From NCBI GenBank assembly GCA_963678485.1, contig OY782882.1, positions 1,302,001 through 1,366,000 on the forward strand: DNA of 64,000 bases. The letters run 5' to 3'. The position numbers were made by a program, and so were the translations under genes. Positions 52,901 to 60,899 of this stretch are shown one piece after another (within the stretch, counting starts at the first letter, position 1; each line of letters opens with the position of its first letter). The notes under the pieces are model-generated. The model was not told the DNA's origin. It saw nothing but the letters and a program-made list of their open reading frames with translations, and did not search any database. This DNA comes from CALGYY01 sp963678485. GTDB lineage: Bacteria > Bacteroidota > Bacteroidia > Bacteroidales > CAIWKO01.

Positions 52901-53224
52901 GGGTCTTCCTGCAATGGTCTGACCAATGATGTTCTTGTTACCGTCGAAAATTGCTCCGGCATTGAAGAATCAGCCATGAATGGTAGCATCAACGTATATC
53001 CGAATCCGTCACACGGAATGTTATCTATTGCGAGCACTGGGTTTAGTGGTAACGTTGTTCTCGAACTTTATGATGCAACCGCCTTGCTTCTGCTGACTAA
53101 TCAATTTGATGCTTCAAATAATTCTGTTCAAAACCTCGACCTTAGCAATCTTAGCTCAGGTTTGTACGTACTAAAGCTTCGGGGAGAACAGCTAAATAAG
53201 GTGTTAAAAATTACGATCGAATAG
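49982..53224 (+). CDS. Large T9SS cargo protein with three internal repeats
   Basis: 1080 residues. Signal peptide of about 23 residues. Two MAM/jelly-roll-like regions (about 25-200 and 205-370) contain FDDFEKWRDWTLVDEF, GGWNIDDFEFTG and YTDVAIDRVKVFDNQC. An Ig-like segment follows. Then three divergent copies of a roughly 150-residue unit lie at about 434-590, 590-738 and 821-975, with another Ig-like segment (HVLGAGGIYHWLDAAIGG) before the third. Each unit runs from a V/F-MF/K-x-I/V-x-A block to IDYPFG-type and NGxxYYT endings. A T9SS type A sorting domain closes the protein (about 998-1080: INVYPNPSHGMLSI, LSSGLYVLKL). Surface adhesin or matrix protein is likely; no catalytic motif. Confidence 0.85.
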   Translation: MRTFLRFALLLCLLTSIEKTQAQQRFFFDDFEKWRDWTLVDEFEIFACTGLGTTDPSAAYSGSWVLGVDLTGTGSSVGNYEPNLTKRQCAATSPVIDCRNYTGIHMKFRRWLNVDAIANDTARIEISNNGGSTWTQLWINGSSAILDASWSLQDLNISAYADGQASVLVRFSIGGTNATINYGGWNIDDFEFTGTFACSNTITTEWTDLIEAPGLTNWYQDGTDDFNWTFSSAPTPTPNTGPDAGFGGGSFAFTEGDGNLNNTASLISPCMNLSSMMNPAIEFYYHMYSGFTSDGMGNLYVDIEKVSGSGQWTTIWGKAGNHNNQWYKEVLDLKAYKNNTFRLRFRGALIWSFYTDVAIDRVKVFDNQCVMSPIVIYDTRVCPGSPSTLYFPQSDANYQWYNSPGGTLLGTGNSYNMPGQSANTTIYVQKAANTTADYLFTNYSATYNVDGVMFDIQAKNSLTIDSMEFLLSDAAGTQVPIALMIKNKTHNGNEATSSIWYTHFVDTIASPGPSTPVKIKFKGIQLNNQDTLGCYLTVTNTAYGLKYSAYSAAYYDTNMVITASEGIDYPFGTVTSNRMLNGKIYYTAHSATTQFTGTNLKSGFMMKVQAKKAIALEGIDVLTTNNSGSYTAYLYYIKGDYSGHELFSTHWFRWDSVGFVGNASYISRINFTHEFKIPEGDIISFYIGVSGTQIKNSSASMTLTNNQISVLSGSAVDYPFTGTVNSNRSLSCRIHYRPLQDATGLVPVHIMVPDIAIPTVNDTTICDGDMASLHVLGAGGIYHWLDAAIGGTEIGMGSTYTTPALPTPGTYHYYVSMEDTLYMRQLTTIQTGGGSENGVMFNITAGSEDISLDSLSFVPSTSKPASIQLYYREGSYSGYQLDPDSWHLFDRATFPILTANTAEIFNFSSGLMIPAGTTYGFYLTSQTTKLNYTAGATPYSDAYMTITPGTSNVYPFGLSTPSRTWNGTAYYTIGSSCNGLTNDVLVTVENCSGIEESAMNGSINVYPNPSHGMLSIASTGFSGNVVLELYDATALLLLTNQFDASNNSVQNLDLSNLSSGLYVLKLRGEQLNKVLKITIE

Positions 53225-53227
53225 CAT

Positions 53228-53261
53228 AAAAAAAACGCGGGCATTGTCCCGCGTTTTTTTT
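53228..53261. terminator. Bidirectional terminator between T9SS and rhomboid genes
   Basis: CGCGGG / CCCGCG stem extended by eight A-T pairs on each side; it touches the rhomboid stop codon. Confidence 0.9.
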
Positions 53262-53895
53262 AGATTCCAATGTACATTTGAATTTGTCGCCAAAATTCAA
53301 GTGCTACAGAAGGTCTGCAAATTATTGTAAACGCTATACCGAATACAGCTCCCCAGAAATGAGCATCATGACCAATGTTATCTCTGTTGCGACGAGCCAT
53401 TATATAGGAATACAAGAGATAAAGCGCTCCGAAAATAAATGCAGGGATTGGAATTGGAATAAAAAACATATAAATTTTTCCAGTGGGATAAAAGAGAATG
53501 CTGGCGAACAATACAGCAGATACGGCACCTGATGCTCCAACGGCATTATACGCCGGATTGTTCTTGTATCTGAAATACGAAAACAATGTGGATATGATGA
53601 TGCCAGCCACATATAAAATCAAATAAAGGAAAATCCATGTTGTCGGAAAATAATAATGAAAGTACTGCTCTACCACATCACCAAAAGAATACAGAACCAA
53701 CATATTGATAAAGAGATGCGCGTAATCTGCATGCAGCAAGCCGTATGTAAAAAAACGCCATACTTGTCTTTCGGTTTTTATTGCATATGCATTAAATTTC
53801 CAGCGATCGAAAAGGTATCGGTTATTAAAGGCTGCAATACTTGTAATCACCGTGGCAGCAATGATTGTAAGCGTGATTGGATTGGATAACGTCAT
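53260..53895 (-). CDS. Rhomboid-family intramembrane serine protease
   Basis: 211 residues with about six membrane helices. The active-site motifs are present: HLFINMLVLYSFGDVVEQY (His and Asn of the oxyanion site, near 58-63), GASGAVSAVLF (Ser near 120) and HDAHFWGAVFG (catalytic His near 178). It therefore should be an active protease cutting membrane proteins; substrates unknown. The ATG overlaps the stop of the methyltransferase gene (ATGA), so translation is coupled with the two upstream genes. Confidence 0.93.
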   Translation of the reverse strand: MTLSNPITLTIIAATVITSIAAFNNRYLFDRWKFNAYAIKTERQVWRFFTYGLLHADYAHLFINMLVLYSFGDVVEQYFHYYFPTTWIFLYLILYVAGIIISTLFSYFRYKNNPAYNAVGASGAVSAVLFASILFYPTGKIYMFFIPIPIPAFIFGALYLLYSYIMARRNRDNIGHDAHFWGAVFGIAFTIICRPSVALEFWRQIQMYIGI

Positions 53896-54869
53896 TGAAT
53901 ATTATTTTTACGAAAAGTAAATTCCACTGTAGCTCCAGCACCAGCGAGGCTTTCAAACAAATCCCCTAGCATAAAGTATGGCATTGCGCAAACGAAAAAT
54001 AATTTATGAAAGAACATTCGTCCTTTACCAAACTCAGGTGCATAAGCTGTATTGCCTTTCATACGTTCAAACAGCACGTCGCGTTTTCCAGAAAACACAT
54101 TCAATAATCCTTGCACCATGCCAACAGGATTTTGCTCCGGTGAAAAAAACTTTCTTCTGATTAAAGTGAACCCCAGTGCTGACATTTGAGTGACAAACTC
54201 ATTTGGAGAAGGAAAAAAGAGATGTCGCGGAGGATCCAGATGTAGCCAGTGCTGCCTGAGTAGCTGCGCTTGCAAACTTTTTATATTGGGGAAGGAAACA
54301 AGTAATACACCTCCTGGTTTTAATAGCTCATTAATTTTACTCAATGCTGAAGCGGGTTCTGGAAGGTGCTCGAACACATGAAAGAGAGTTACTGCATCGA
54401 AGGAAGCAGTTGGAAAATCGGACTGAGCAAAGCTTCCACAAAACAAATTAATTTCCGAATATGATTTTGCACGCTCGGCAGAATTTCCGGGTAATTCGGT
54501 GCCGCAGACCTCTACACCGCCCATTTGATAAAGCTTATGTAAAAATCGTCCATTCCCGCAGCCAATATCCAATACTCGACCCTTCCTTTGAATGAGCCTG
54601 TGTAAGCGTCGTGCACGCAGCATGCGAAAATAATCTACACTCTTTTCTACAATGCTCCAGCGAAATTTTGTTTCAGTTTCACCATAGTAAGAATTCGAAT
54701 AAGCTATATCAAGTTGCTCCTTGCTTGGCTGAGGATTATAAAACCAGGTCTGGCAGTGCGCGCAACACCTCAGGTCACGTATAGTTCCGTACATATCGTT
54801 CACCGACCAGCGGAGACTGCTTTCCAGACTTCCACAGTATACACAAACGGCAGAATTATTCGGCATCAT
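53892..54869 (-). CDS. Class I SAM-dependent methyltransferase with N-terminal zinc motif
   Basis: 325 residues from the ATG at 54869, whose ATGA overlap with the GT2 stop settles the start against an ATG at 54902. Two Cys pairs (CVYCG near 8, CAHCQ near 36) likely bind zinc. The methyltransferase core has motif I VLDIGCGNGRFLHKL near 96, VCGTELPG, the aromatic SFDAVTLFHVFEHLPEP near 155 and LKPGGVLLVSFPN near 185. The C-terminus has a hydrophobic stretch, possibly membrane touching. The layout matches methyltransferases of cell-surface glycan and lipid pathways; the acceptor is unknown. Operon with the GT2 and rhomboid genes. Confidence 0.88.
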   Translation of the reverse strand: MMPNNSAVCVYCGSLESSLRWSVNDMYGTIRDLRCCAHCQTWFYNPQPSKEQLDIAYSNSYYGETETKFRWSIVEKSVDYFRMLRARRLHRLIQRKGRVLDIGCGNGRFLHKLYQMGGVEVCGTELPGNSAERAKSYSEINLFCGSFAQSDFPTASFDAVTLFHVFEHLPEPASALSKINELLKPGGVLLVSFPNIKSLQAQLLRQHWLHLDPPRHLFFPSPNEFVTQMSALGFTLIRRKFFSPEQNPVGMVQGLLNVFSGKRDVLFERMKGNTAYAPEFGKGRMFFHKLFFVCAMPYFMLGDLFESLAGAGATVEFTFRKNNIQ

Positions 54870-55615
54870 TTGGGTTTTTGAAAGATCGCACAGTGCATCC
54901 ATCCCCAGCGATGGAAACGGTATTTGAATGATGTTGCTAGTACCCCAAACCCATATTTCATACTGCGACGAAAACTAATGGAAGACGCGTCGGTGAAGTA
55001 TTTGGTAGGACAAGTTACTTCTGCAATTTCATATCCTGCCATAAATATTTGAGCCAGCATCTGATTGTCGAACACAAAATCATCATCATTTATCTGATAA
55101 TTGATGTCTTGCAGCACTTCTTTAGAAAACGCCCTGTAGCCTGTGTGATACTCAGATAATTTCTGACCCATAATCAGATTCTGTGTGAGCGTAAGCACAC
55201 GATTAAACAGATATTTATATTTGGGCATGCCTCCGCGAAGTGCGCCCATACCAAGGATTCTGGAACCCAGCACCACATGATACAAGCCGTTGGCAATCAT
55301 ATGCGCCATGGAAGGAATCAGTCGTGGAGTATACTGATAATCGGGATGCACCATGATAACGATATCACTCCCAATCTCAATCGCTTTGTTATAGCAGCTT
55401 TTTTGATTGCCCCCATAACCTTTATTATTTTCATGACGGATTACATAATGAAGCCCAAGCTCCGCGGCAACTTCCGCAGTGCGATCAGTACTGGCATCAT
55501 CAACTAAAATCACCTCGTCCACCAGATCCAACGGGATTTCTGCATAGGTATCCCTTAGCGTTTTTTCCGCATTGTAGGCGGGCATTACGACTGTGATTTT
55601 TTTACCGTTGAGCAT
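54866..55615 (-). CDS. Family 2 glycosyltransferase, dolichol-phosphate-mannose-synthase-like
   Basis: 249 residues. GT-A fold: VVMPAYNAEKTL at the N-terminus, DEVILVDDASTDRTAEVA near 35, MVHPDYQY near 92 in place of the DxD, GSRILGMGALRGGMPKYKYLFNR near 120 and SEYHTGYRAFSKEVL near 155. DPM1-like enzymes move a sugar from a nucleotide donor to polyprenyl phosphate. No C-terminal membrane helices, so it would act at the inner face of the inner membrane. It follows the TPM gene by 22 bases and overlaps the methyltransferase gene. Confidence 0.9.
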   Translation of the reverse strand: MLNGKKITVVMPAYNAEKTLRDTYAEIPLDLVDEVILVDDASTDRTAEVAAELGLHYVIRHENNKGYGGNQKSCYNKAIEIGSDIVIMVHPDYQYTPRLIPSMAHMIANGLYHVVLGSRILGMGALRGGMPKYKYLFNRVLTLTQNLIMGQKLSEYHTGYRAFSKEVLQDINYQINDDDFVFDNQMLAQIFMAGYEIAEVTCPTKYFTDASSISFRRSMKYGFGVLATSFKYRFHRWGWMHCAIFQKPK

Positions 55616-55637
55616 GTTCTATATTGATGGCAGTAGA

Positions 55638-56081
55638 TCAAATGAGTCCGAAGGTGACTTCATCCGGCAACTCATTTTTGGAGTGTTGCCCTCGGGGAAA
55701 ATACTTTTTCAATTGTTCGCCTGTGGTCGTTATACCTTCGTATAATCCATCAGTAAACTGACCTTCCCTAAAATGATTCAACATCACCTGTTTAATGGAA
55801 TCGAAGAATCCTGCTCCCACCTTTTCCTGAATACCAATATCGCCAAAGACGGCAAACTTGCGGTTTTCGATCGCCACATAAAACAACACAGCATTTCGTA
55901 ATGCCGTTTGTTCCATGCCTAGTCGTGTAAAAATCTCTTTCGCTCGTTCCATCGGATCGCCAACACAACTATCTTCGATATGAACTCTAATTTCTCCAGA
56001 TGTATCCAACTCAGCCCATTCGATGGCTCCGTGAATATCATCCATTTCCTCGGCACTAAAGAACTCTTTTGCTTTGCACAT
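55638..56081 (-). CDS. TPM-domain protein (YgcG/Psb32 type)
   Basis: 147 residues, only the TPM domain: EFFSAEEMDDIHGAIEWAE, SGEIRVHIEDSC, AVLFYVAIENRKFAVFGDIGI near 84 and GLYEGITTTGEQLKKYFP near 112. There is no signal peptide or membrane helix, whereas many TPM proteins are exported, so this is a cytoplasmic or tethered short form. Role unknown. It precedes the GT2 gene by 22 bases and could be first in that operon. Confidence 0.88.
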   Translation of the reverse strand: MCKAKEFFSAEEMDDIHGAIEWAELDTSGEIRVHIEDSCVGDPMERAKEIFTRLGMEQTALRNAVLFYVAIENRKFAVFGDIGIQEKVGAGFFDSIKQVMLNHFREGQFTDGLYEGITTTGEQLKKYFPRGQHSKNELPDEVTFGLI

Positions 56082-56221
56082 TGATTTCTTTGTTCAATTT
56101 TCTTCAGAATAACAAGGCATTCGGACGTTCCGGGCCCTGAAATTTACCTGCATAAATATAATTCAAATCAAAGGGATTGCAACAATCCGGGCATATTTTT
56201 TTTATAAAAATAGTTAAATGC

Positions 56222-58129
56222 CTATTTACCTATCATTTGAAGGCTCCTGTGAACAAAATCGTTCAATTCCTGACCCTTGAGTAAGTTTTGTGACAGCATC
56301 GCCAAATCACTCAACTGCTTGATTAGATTAGCCTGCAGCTCTTCATTGCTTTGATTCAGCACCTCACTCACCAAGGGGTGATTGGTATTAACAACGAGAT
56401 TGTACTGATCGGGCAGGTTGGCAAAATAAGCATTTTGTCCACCCAGATGCGACATATCCTTCATACGCCTCATAAATTCAGGCAAGGTAATCTGGAATGG
56501 CAAGTCCTTCTCGCTAAGACTTTCGAATACCACATGAAACTTATCTGCAGGCAGATGCTTTTCAATCAATGGTTGTAATGCCTTCTGCTGATCCTCAGTA
56601 AGCTTGGAAGGAGGCACATCATCCTTTTGTATCAGTTTGTCGATAGTATCAGAATCCACGCGGGCAAAATGACATTTGTCGAACTTCTGCTCCAGCATAT
56701 TGATAAAATGATTATCGAGCGGAGAATCCATCACTAACACATCATATCCGCGCTCCTTAGCTGTTTGTATATACGAATATTGTGTATCTGTATCATGAGC
56801 ATACAGATGAATGAGCTTTTTGTCCTTATCGGTCTGCAAGGCTTTGATATGTTCTTTATATTCTTCGAAAGTAAAATATTTACCTTCGGTATTTTTCAAC
56901 AAACAAAACTTATTTGCCCTGTCGTAGAACTTGTCTTCGCTGATCATTCCATACTGGATGAATACCTTGATATCATCCCATTTCTTTTCAAATTCCTCGC
57001 GATTATTTTTAAATAATTCTTCAAGTTTATCGGCCACCTTTTTACTGATGTGCTGCGAAATCTTTTTCACATTCGGATCGCTTTGCAGATATGAACGTGA
57101 AACATTTAGAGGAATGTCAGGAGAATCAATGACTCCATGTAGCAAGGTTAGAAAATCAGGAACGATACCTTCAACAGAATCAGTTACAAAAACCTGATTG
57201 CAGTATAATTGAATCTTGTCGCGCTGTACCTCAAAATTCTTTTTGGCTTTTGGGAAATAGAGGATACCAGTAAGGTTAAACGGATAATCCACGTTGAGAT
57301 GGATATAAAACAAAGGCTCTTCGAAATTATACGGATATAATTCACGATAAAAGGATTTGTAATCTTCATCCGTCAATTCGGCAGGTTTACGAGTCCATGC
57401 AGGTTTTGTATTATTGATGATACGTGGTTTTTCGACCTCAATAGTTTTGTCTTTTCCGTCTTTGTCTTTCTCACCTTCTACCTTCTCAAAAACTTTTTCA
57501 GTTCCAAACTGCACGGCAACCGGCAAAAATCTGCAATACTTTTTCAACAGCTCAAGGACCTTATGGTCTTCGAGATACTCTGCAGATTCTTTAGAAATGT
57601 ACAGTGTGATTTCGGTGCCCCGATCTGTCTTATCGTCTTCTGTCAGCGTATATTCAGGACTTCCGTCGCACTCCCATTTTACGGCTTTGGTGGAACCGCC
57701 CTTTTTGTAGGTTTTGGTGCGAATTTCCACTTTTTCCGACACCATAAAGGAGCTGTAGAATCCTAATCCAAAATGACCAATCAGCGCATTTTTATCAGCG
57801 TCACTTTTACCTTTATATTTTTTGATAAACTCTTCTGCACTGGAGAAGGCGATTTGGTTGATGTATTTATCAACTTCTTCTGCAGTCATCCCAATTCCCC
57901 GGTCACGAACTGTGAGGGTTCCCTTCTTTTTATTCACTTCAACATGAATGGTCATATCGCCCAGATCATCGGTGAACTTCCCGGCCTGCGCCAAAATCAT
58001 CAGCTTGTTTGAAGCATCCACTGCATTCGATACAAGTTCCCTGAGAAAAATTTCGTGGTCGGAATACAGGAACTTTTTAATAATTGGAAAAATGTTTTCC
58101 GTCTGTACGTTTATCTTACCTTTTTGCAT
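56222..58129 (-). CDS. htpG: Chaperone HtpG (Hsp90)
   Basis: 635 residues from the ATG at 58129; an in-frame ATG at 58198 would run through the control region. ATP-dependent cytoplasmic chaperone. N-terminal GHKL domain: FLYSDHEIFLRELVSNAVDASNKL near 20-43, TVRDRGIGMT, IGHFGLGFYSSFMVS near 120. The middle domain (YPYNFEEPLFYIHLNVDYPFNLTGILYFP) and the dimerisation domain follow. Length is normal. It is monocistronic and divergent from the PBP4 gene, with a heat-shock-like upstream region shared in style with dnaK. Confidence 0.96.
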   Translation of the reverse strand: MQKGKINVQTENIFPIIKKFLYSDHEIFLRELVSNAVDASNKLMILAQAGKFTDDLGDMTIHVEVNKKKGTLTVRDRGIGMTAEEVDKYINQIAFSSAEEFIKKYKGKSDADKNALIGHFGLGFYSSFMVSEKVEIRTKTYKKGGSTKAVKWECDGSPEYTLTEDDKTDRGTEITLYISKESAEYLEDHKVLELLKKYCRFLPVAVQFGTEKVFEKVEGEKDKDGKDKTIEVEKPRIINNTKPAWTRKPAELTDEDYKSFYRELYPYNFEEPLFYIHLNVDYPFNLTGILYFPKAKKNFEVQRDKIQLYCNQVFVTDSVEGIVPDFLTLLHGVIDSPDIPLNVSRSYLQSDPNVKKISQHISKKVADKLEELFKNNREEFEKKWDDIKVFIQYGMISEDKFYDRANKFCLLKNTEGKYFTFEEYKEHIKALQTDKDKKLIHLYAHDTDTQYSYIQTAKERGYDVLVMDSPLDNHFINMLEQKFDKCHFARVDSDTIDKLIQKDDVPPSKLTEDQQKALQPLIEKHLPADKFHVVFESLSEKDLPFQITLPEFMRRMKDMSHLGGQNAYFANLPDQYNLVVNTNHPLVSEVLNQSNEELQANLIKQLSDLAMLSQNLLKGQELNDFVHRSLQMIGK

Positions 58130-58156
58130 AATTATTTTTTTTTGGCGCGCGGCGCA

Positions 58157-58197
58157 GTCAAAGCATATGCCATTGGAAAGGAACTGACATTTTGGCA
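58157..58197 (-). promoter_or_regulatory. Heat-shock-type upstream region of htpG
   Basis: On the minus strand TGCCAAAATGTCAG (58184-58197) is followed after 11 bases by TGGCATATGCTTTGAC (58157-58172). The latter resembles a sigma-54 -24/-12 element (TGGCAcr-N4-TTGCw) with two mismatches. The dnaK upstream region has GCCAAAGCATGTCA and TGGCACA in the same order. Confidence 0.45.
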
Positions 58198-58335
58198 ATC
58201 CTTGTCTGTATTGGATGTTTTAGCAATTATAATATGTATATTATGATGTCATGGCCTCGTATAAATAGCAAAGAATAGAATCATGACACTGCAACTCCAA
58301 GGCTTCAATTTGTAGATTTTTTGTAGTTTTACAGC

Positions 58336-59835
58336 ATGCGAAGAACTTTCATCCTGATCATCATTACTGTGTTTGCTTCCTTGTGGGCAGAGGCACAGAC
58401 GACAAAGTCAGCCGCCAAACTGGCACTTGAAAACGAGATCAACACACTAAAAAAAGATCCTCTGCTCAAGCATGCAGCATGGTCAGTGTATGTATACAAT
58501 ATTACTACATCGGAATCTGAAGCAGATTACAATAGTCAAATGAGCCTACTCCCTGCTTCTATTCAAAAGACCATCACAACCTCAACTGCACTTGCGTTGC
58601 TTGGAGAAAATTTCAAATTCGAAACACAACTGCAAATATCAGGAAGGATTGACAGTTTGACCGGAACACTTCATGGAAATGTATATCTAAAAGGAGGTGG
58701 TGATCCGACCTTAGGTTCCAAACGTTTTGGAGTCACAACAAATGCTGATACTCTCTTTAGCCAATTTGCACGCGCACTCCAGAAGGCTGGAATTACCAAG
58801 GTTGATGGCGCCCTCATTGCTGACCCTGGAATTTTCGATGATCGTTTTCCTCAAAGCTGGGGTTATGAAGATGTTGGCAATTATTACGCTTGTGCAGTAA
58901 GCGGACTGTGTATTTACGAAAATATGTATCGATTATATTTTGATGCTGGTGCTGCAATTGGTGACTCTGCAAAACTGGTCGACATGGAACCGAACATACC
59001 GGAGATTACCTTTATAAACAGTGTTACAACTGGGGCAGCAGGGACGGGTGATCAGGTATACATTATGGGGAGTCCATATACATATTTAAGACAGCTTGAT
59101 GGTACAGTACCACTCGGAAGGAAACGTTTTGATGTTGATGGCGCACTTCCAGATCCTGCCAAAACATGTGCAGTTGTCTGCATGTCAGCATTCAGTCATT
59201 ATGGCATTAGTGTGAAAGGCGGTTGTACAACCATCCGAGACGAACAGCTCAAAGGGGCCGCCGGCATAAAAGATACTTCGAGTCATCGCACCATCAGTAA
59301 CTATTATTCTCCCGAACTCAGCCAAATCGTCAAGCATACAAATCTTAAGAGCATTAATATGTTTGCTGAAAATATATTAAAAATGCTTGGTTATAAAAAA
59401 GGCGGAGTAGGCAGCACAAAAAAAGGGGTAGAAATTGTTAAGCAATATTGGATTTCCAAAGGTATAGACCTTAGCGGGATGGAGATGGTGGATGGATGCG
59501 GATTATCGCGGAAAAATCAGCTTACAGCTCAACAGTTATGCAAGATGCTGGTAGCTTATACCAAGGAGCCGACCTATGAAGCATTCAACGAATCTCTTCC
59601 TGTCGCCGGGAAAAGTGGAGGTTTGTCAACGCTTTTCAAAGGGACAGTAGCAGAGGATAATTTACGTGCGAAGACGGGCACTATGGACGGTGTAAGGTCT
59701 TTTGCAGGATATGTAAAAAATATTTCGGGCGAAGATCTGGCCTTTGTAATTATCATGAATAATTTCCCCGGCACTGGCAGCGACATCAGAAAAAAGTGCG
59801 AACGATTAATGGAGTTGATTGCAGGACTGGATTAG
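58336..59835 (+). CDS. dacB: D-alanyl-D-alanine carboxypeptidase/endopeptidase (PBP4 type)
   Basis: 499 residues. Signal peptide of about 21 residues (WAEAQ). Penicillin-binding motifs: SxxK in LLPASIQKTITT near 75, SxN in SINMFAENILKML near 338, and KTG in LRAKTGTMDGVRSFAGYV near 445. An insertion between the first two motifs (about 105-320) matches the extra domains of class C PBP4. The enzyme trims or cleaves peptidoglycan stem peptides in the periplasm. A 10-bp hairpin lies between it and the following gene. Symbol by architecture. Confidence 0.93.
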   Translation: MRRTFILIIITVFASLWAEAQTTKSAAKLALENEINTLKKDPLLKHAAWSVYVYNITTSESEADYNSQMSLLPASIQKTITTSTALALLGENFKFETQLQISGRIDSLTGTLHGNVYLKGGGDPTLGSKRFGVTTNADTLFSQFARALQKAGITKVDGALIADPGIFDDRFPQSWGYEDVGNYYACAVSGLCIYENMYRLYFDAGAAIGDSAKLVDMEPNIPEITFINSVTTGAAGTGDQVYIMGSPYTYLRQLDGTVPLGRKRFDVDGALPDPAKTCAVVCMSAFSHYGISVKGGCTTIRDEQLKGAAGIKDTSSHRTISNYYSPELSQIVKHTNLKSINMFAENILKMLGYKKGGVGSTKKGVEIVKQYWISKGIDLSGMEMVDGCGLSRKNQLTAQQLCKMLVAYTKEPTYEAFNESLPVAGKSGGLSTLFKGTVAEDNLRAKTGTMDGVRSFAGYVKNISGEDLAFVIIMNNFPGTGSDIRKKCERLMELIAGLD

Positions 59836-59864
59836 TGACAGTGGCTACTGCTAAAATTCAAAAT

Positions 59865-59888
59865 TGACACAAATAACCATTTGTGTCA
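59865..59888. repeat. Perfect inverted repeat between dacB and the OmpA gene
   Basis: TGACACAAAT-AACC-ATTTGTGTCA, 10-bp arms. It is followed by an A-rich, not T-rich, stretch, so a simple rho-independent terminator for dacB is doubtful; on the minus strand there is no gene to end. An operator for the OmpA gene 32 bases downstream is possible. Confidence 0.5.
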
Positions 59889-59919
59889 TAAATAAAAAAA
59901 AGTGCGTAAGCCCTAAACA

Positions 59920-60801
59920 ATGAAGAATTTATTACTTTGCGTTTCCTTATTTTTTATAATGAATATTGCTCTTCCTCAAGTCAGGAAATATTCAATGGAA
60001 AAAGAAGATTGTTTCCCAAAACAAAAAACAAAGAACTTCTCAATTGGCGATACACTCTACACAACAGCATTTGACGATGTATGGGCGGATAAAATTAAAG
60101 ATTCATCGTTTAGCCCATTACTTGACGCACTTAGTACCGAATTGATAAATAAACCTGGCATTTCCATTATTATAAATTGTCTCCAATACCTAGACAAGCA
60201 GCGTTTTGAAGAGTACGAGAATTTAAACAAAAAATCCAATGATTACTATAAGATATCATGGAAAGAATCGACATTAAAAAGATCAATATTTGTTGCGAAA
60301 TACCTGAAAAACCAAGGTGTCCAAAATTGTATCGTTGTTCATGGTTTTGGATATAAACCATACCCGCAAGGAGTTATGCAGGAAAACAGATGTAATACTC
60401 CCTCCCCTATTGAGATTATTCTTGTACAATCAACAGATGAGAATTGTATTATTCTTTCTTCAATTACACCATTAGTTCTTCGCAACATTTTCTTTGAAAC
60501 AGGCAAGAATGAAATATTGCCGAATTCTTATCTTGAATTAGACCGACTTGTTAATTATCTATTGCTGAATCCAACTGTCAAGATAGAAATTTCAGGACAT
60601 ACAGACAATGTTGGAAACAACAATGCTAACATTGAATTATCATCAAAACGTGCTGAGTCAATTGCAAAATATTTAAAAAGTAAATTTGTCACAAACTTCA
60701 TTACCACAAAAGGGTATGGCAGTGCAAAGCCGCTTGCAAGTAACGGAACGGAAGAAGGTAAGGCAATTAATAGACGTGTAGAAGTTAAAATAATAGAATA
60801 G
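59920..60801 (+). CDS. OmpA-family protein with a degenerate second OmpA-like domain
   Basis: 293 residues. Signal peptide of about 20 residues. The C-terminal half (about 180-293) is a normal OmpA peptidoglycan-binding domain: IFFETGKNEILPNSY, VKIEISGHTDNVGNNNAN, ELSSKRAESIAKYLKS, KGYGSAKPLASNGTEEG and NRRVEVKI. The N-terminal half (about 40-165) follows the same plan in weaker form: SFSPLLDALSTEL, ISIIINCLQYLD, TLKRSIFVAKYLKNQGV, VHGFGYKPYP, then SPIEIILV. Its key Asp and the NRRVE block are lost. It probably anchors in the periplasm to peptidoglycan. Family assignment of the C-terminal half is firm, of the N-terminal half inferred. Confidence 0.85.
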   Translation: MKNLLLCVSLFFIMNIALPQVRKYSMEKEDCFPKQKTKNFSIGDTLYTTAFDDVWADKIKDSSFSPLLDALSTELINKPGISIIINCLQYLDKQRFEEYENLNKKSNDYYKISWKESTLKRSIFVAKYLKNQGVQNCIVVHGFGYKPYPQGVMQENRCNTPSPIEIILVQSTDENCIILSSITPLVLRNIFFETGKNEILPNSYLELDRLVNYLLLNPTVKIEISGHTDNVGNNNANIELSSKRAESIAKYLKSKFVTNFITTKGYGSAKPLASNGTEEGKAINRRVEVKIIE

Positions 60802-60872
60802 AACGATAAGTTTAATTTCTCTTCCATTGCTCATCTCGACTATCAATACATAAAACTTAAAGCATAAAAAAT

Positions 60873-60895
60873 AAAGGCCGGATAAACCGGCCTTT
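60873..60895. terminator. Terminator between the OmpA and alpha-2-macroglobulin genes
   Basis: AAAGGCCGG-ATAAA-CCGGCCTTT, a 9-bp perfect stem ending 5 bases before the alpha-2-macroglobulin stop. The flanking A and T runs are short but allow use in both directions. Confidence 0.75.
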
Positions 60896-60899
60896 ACTG

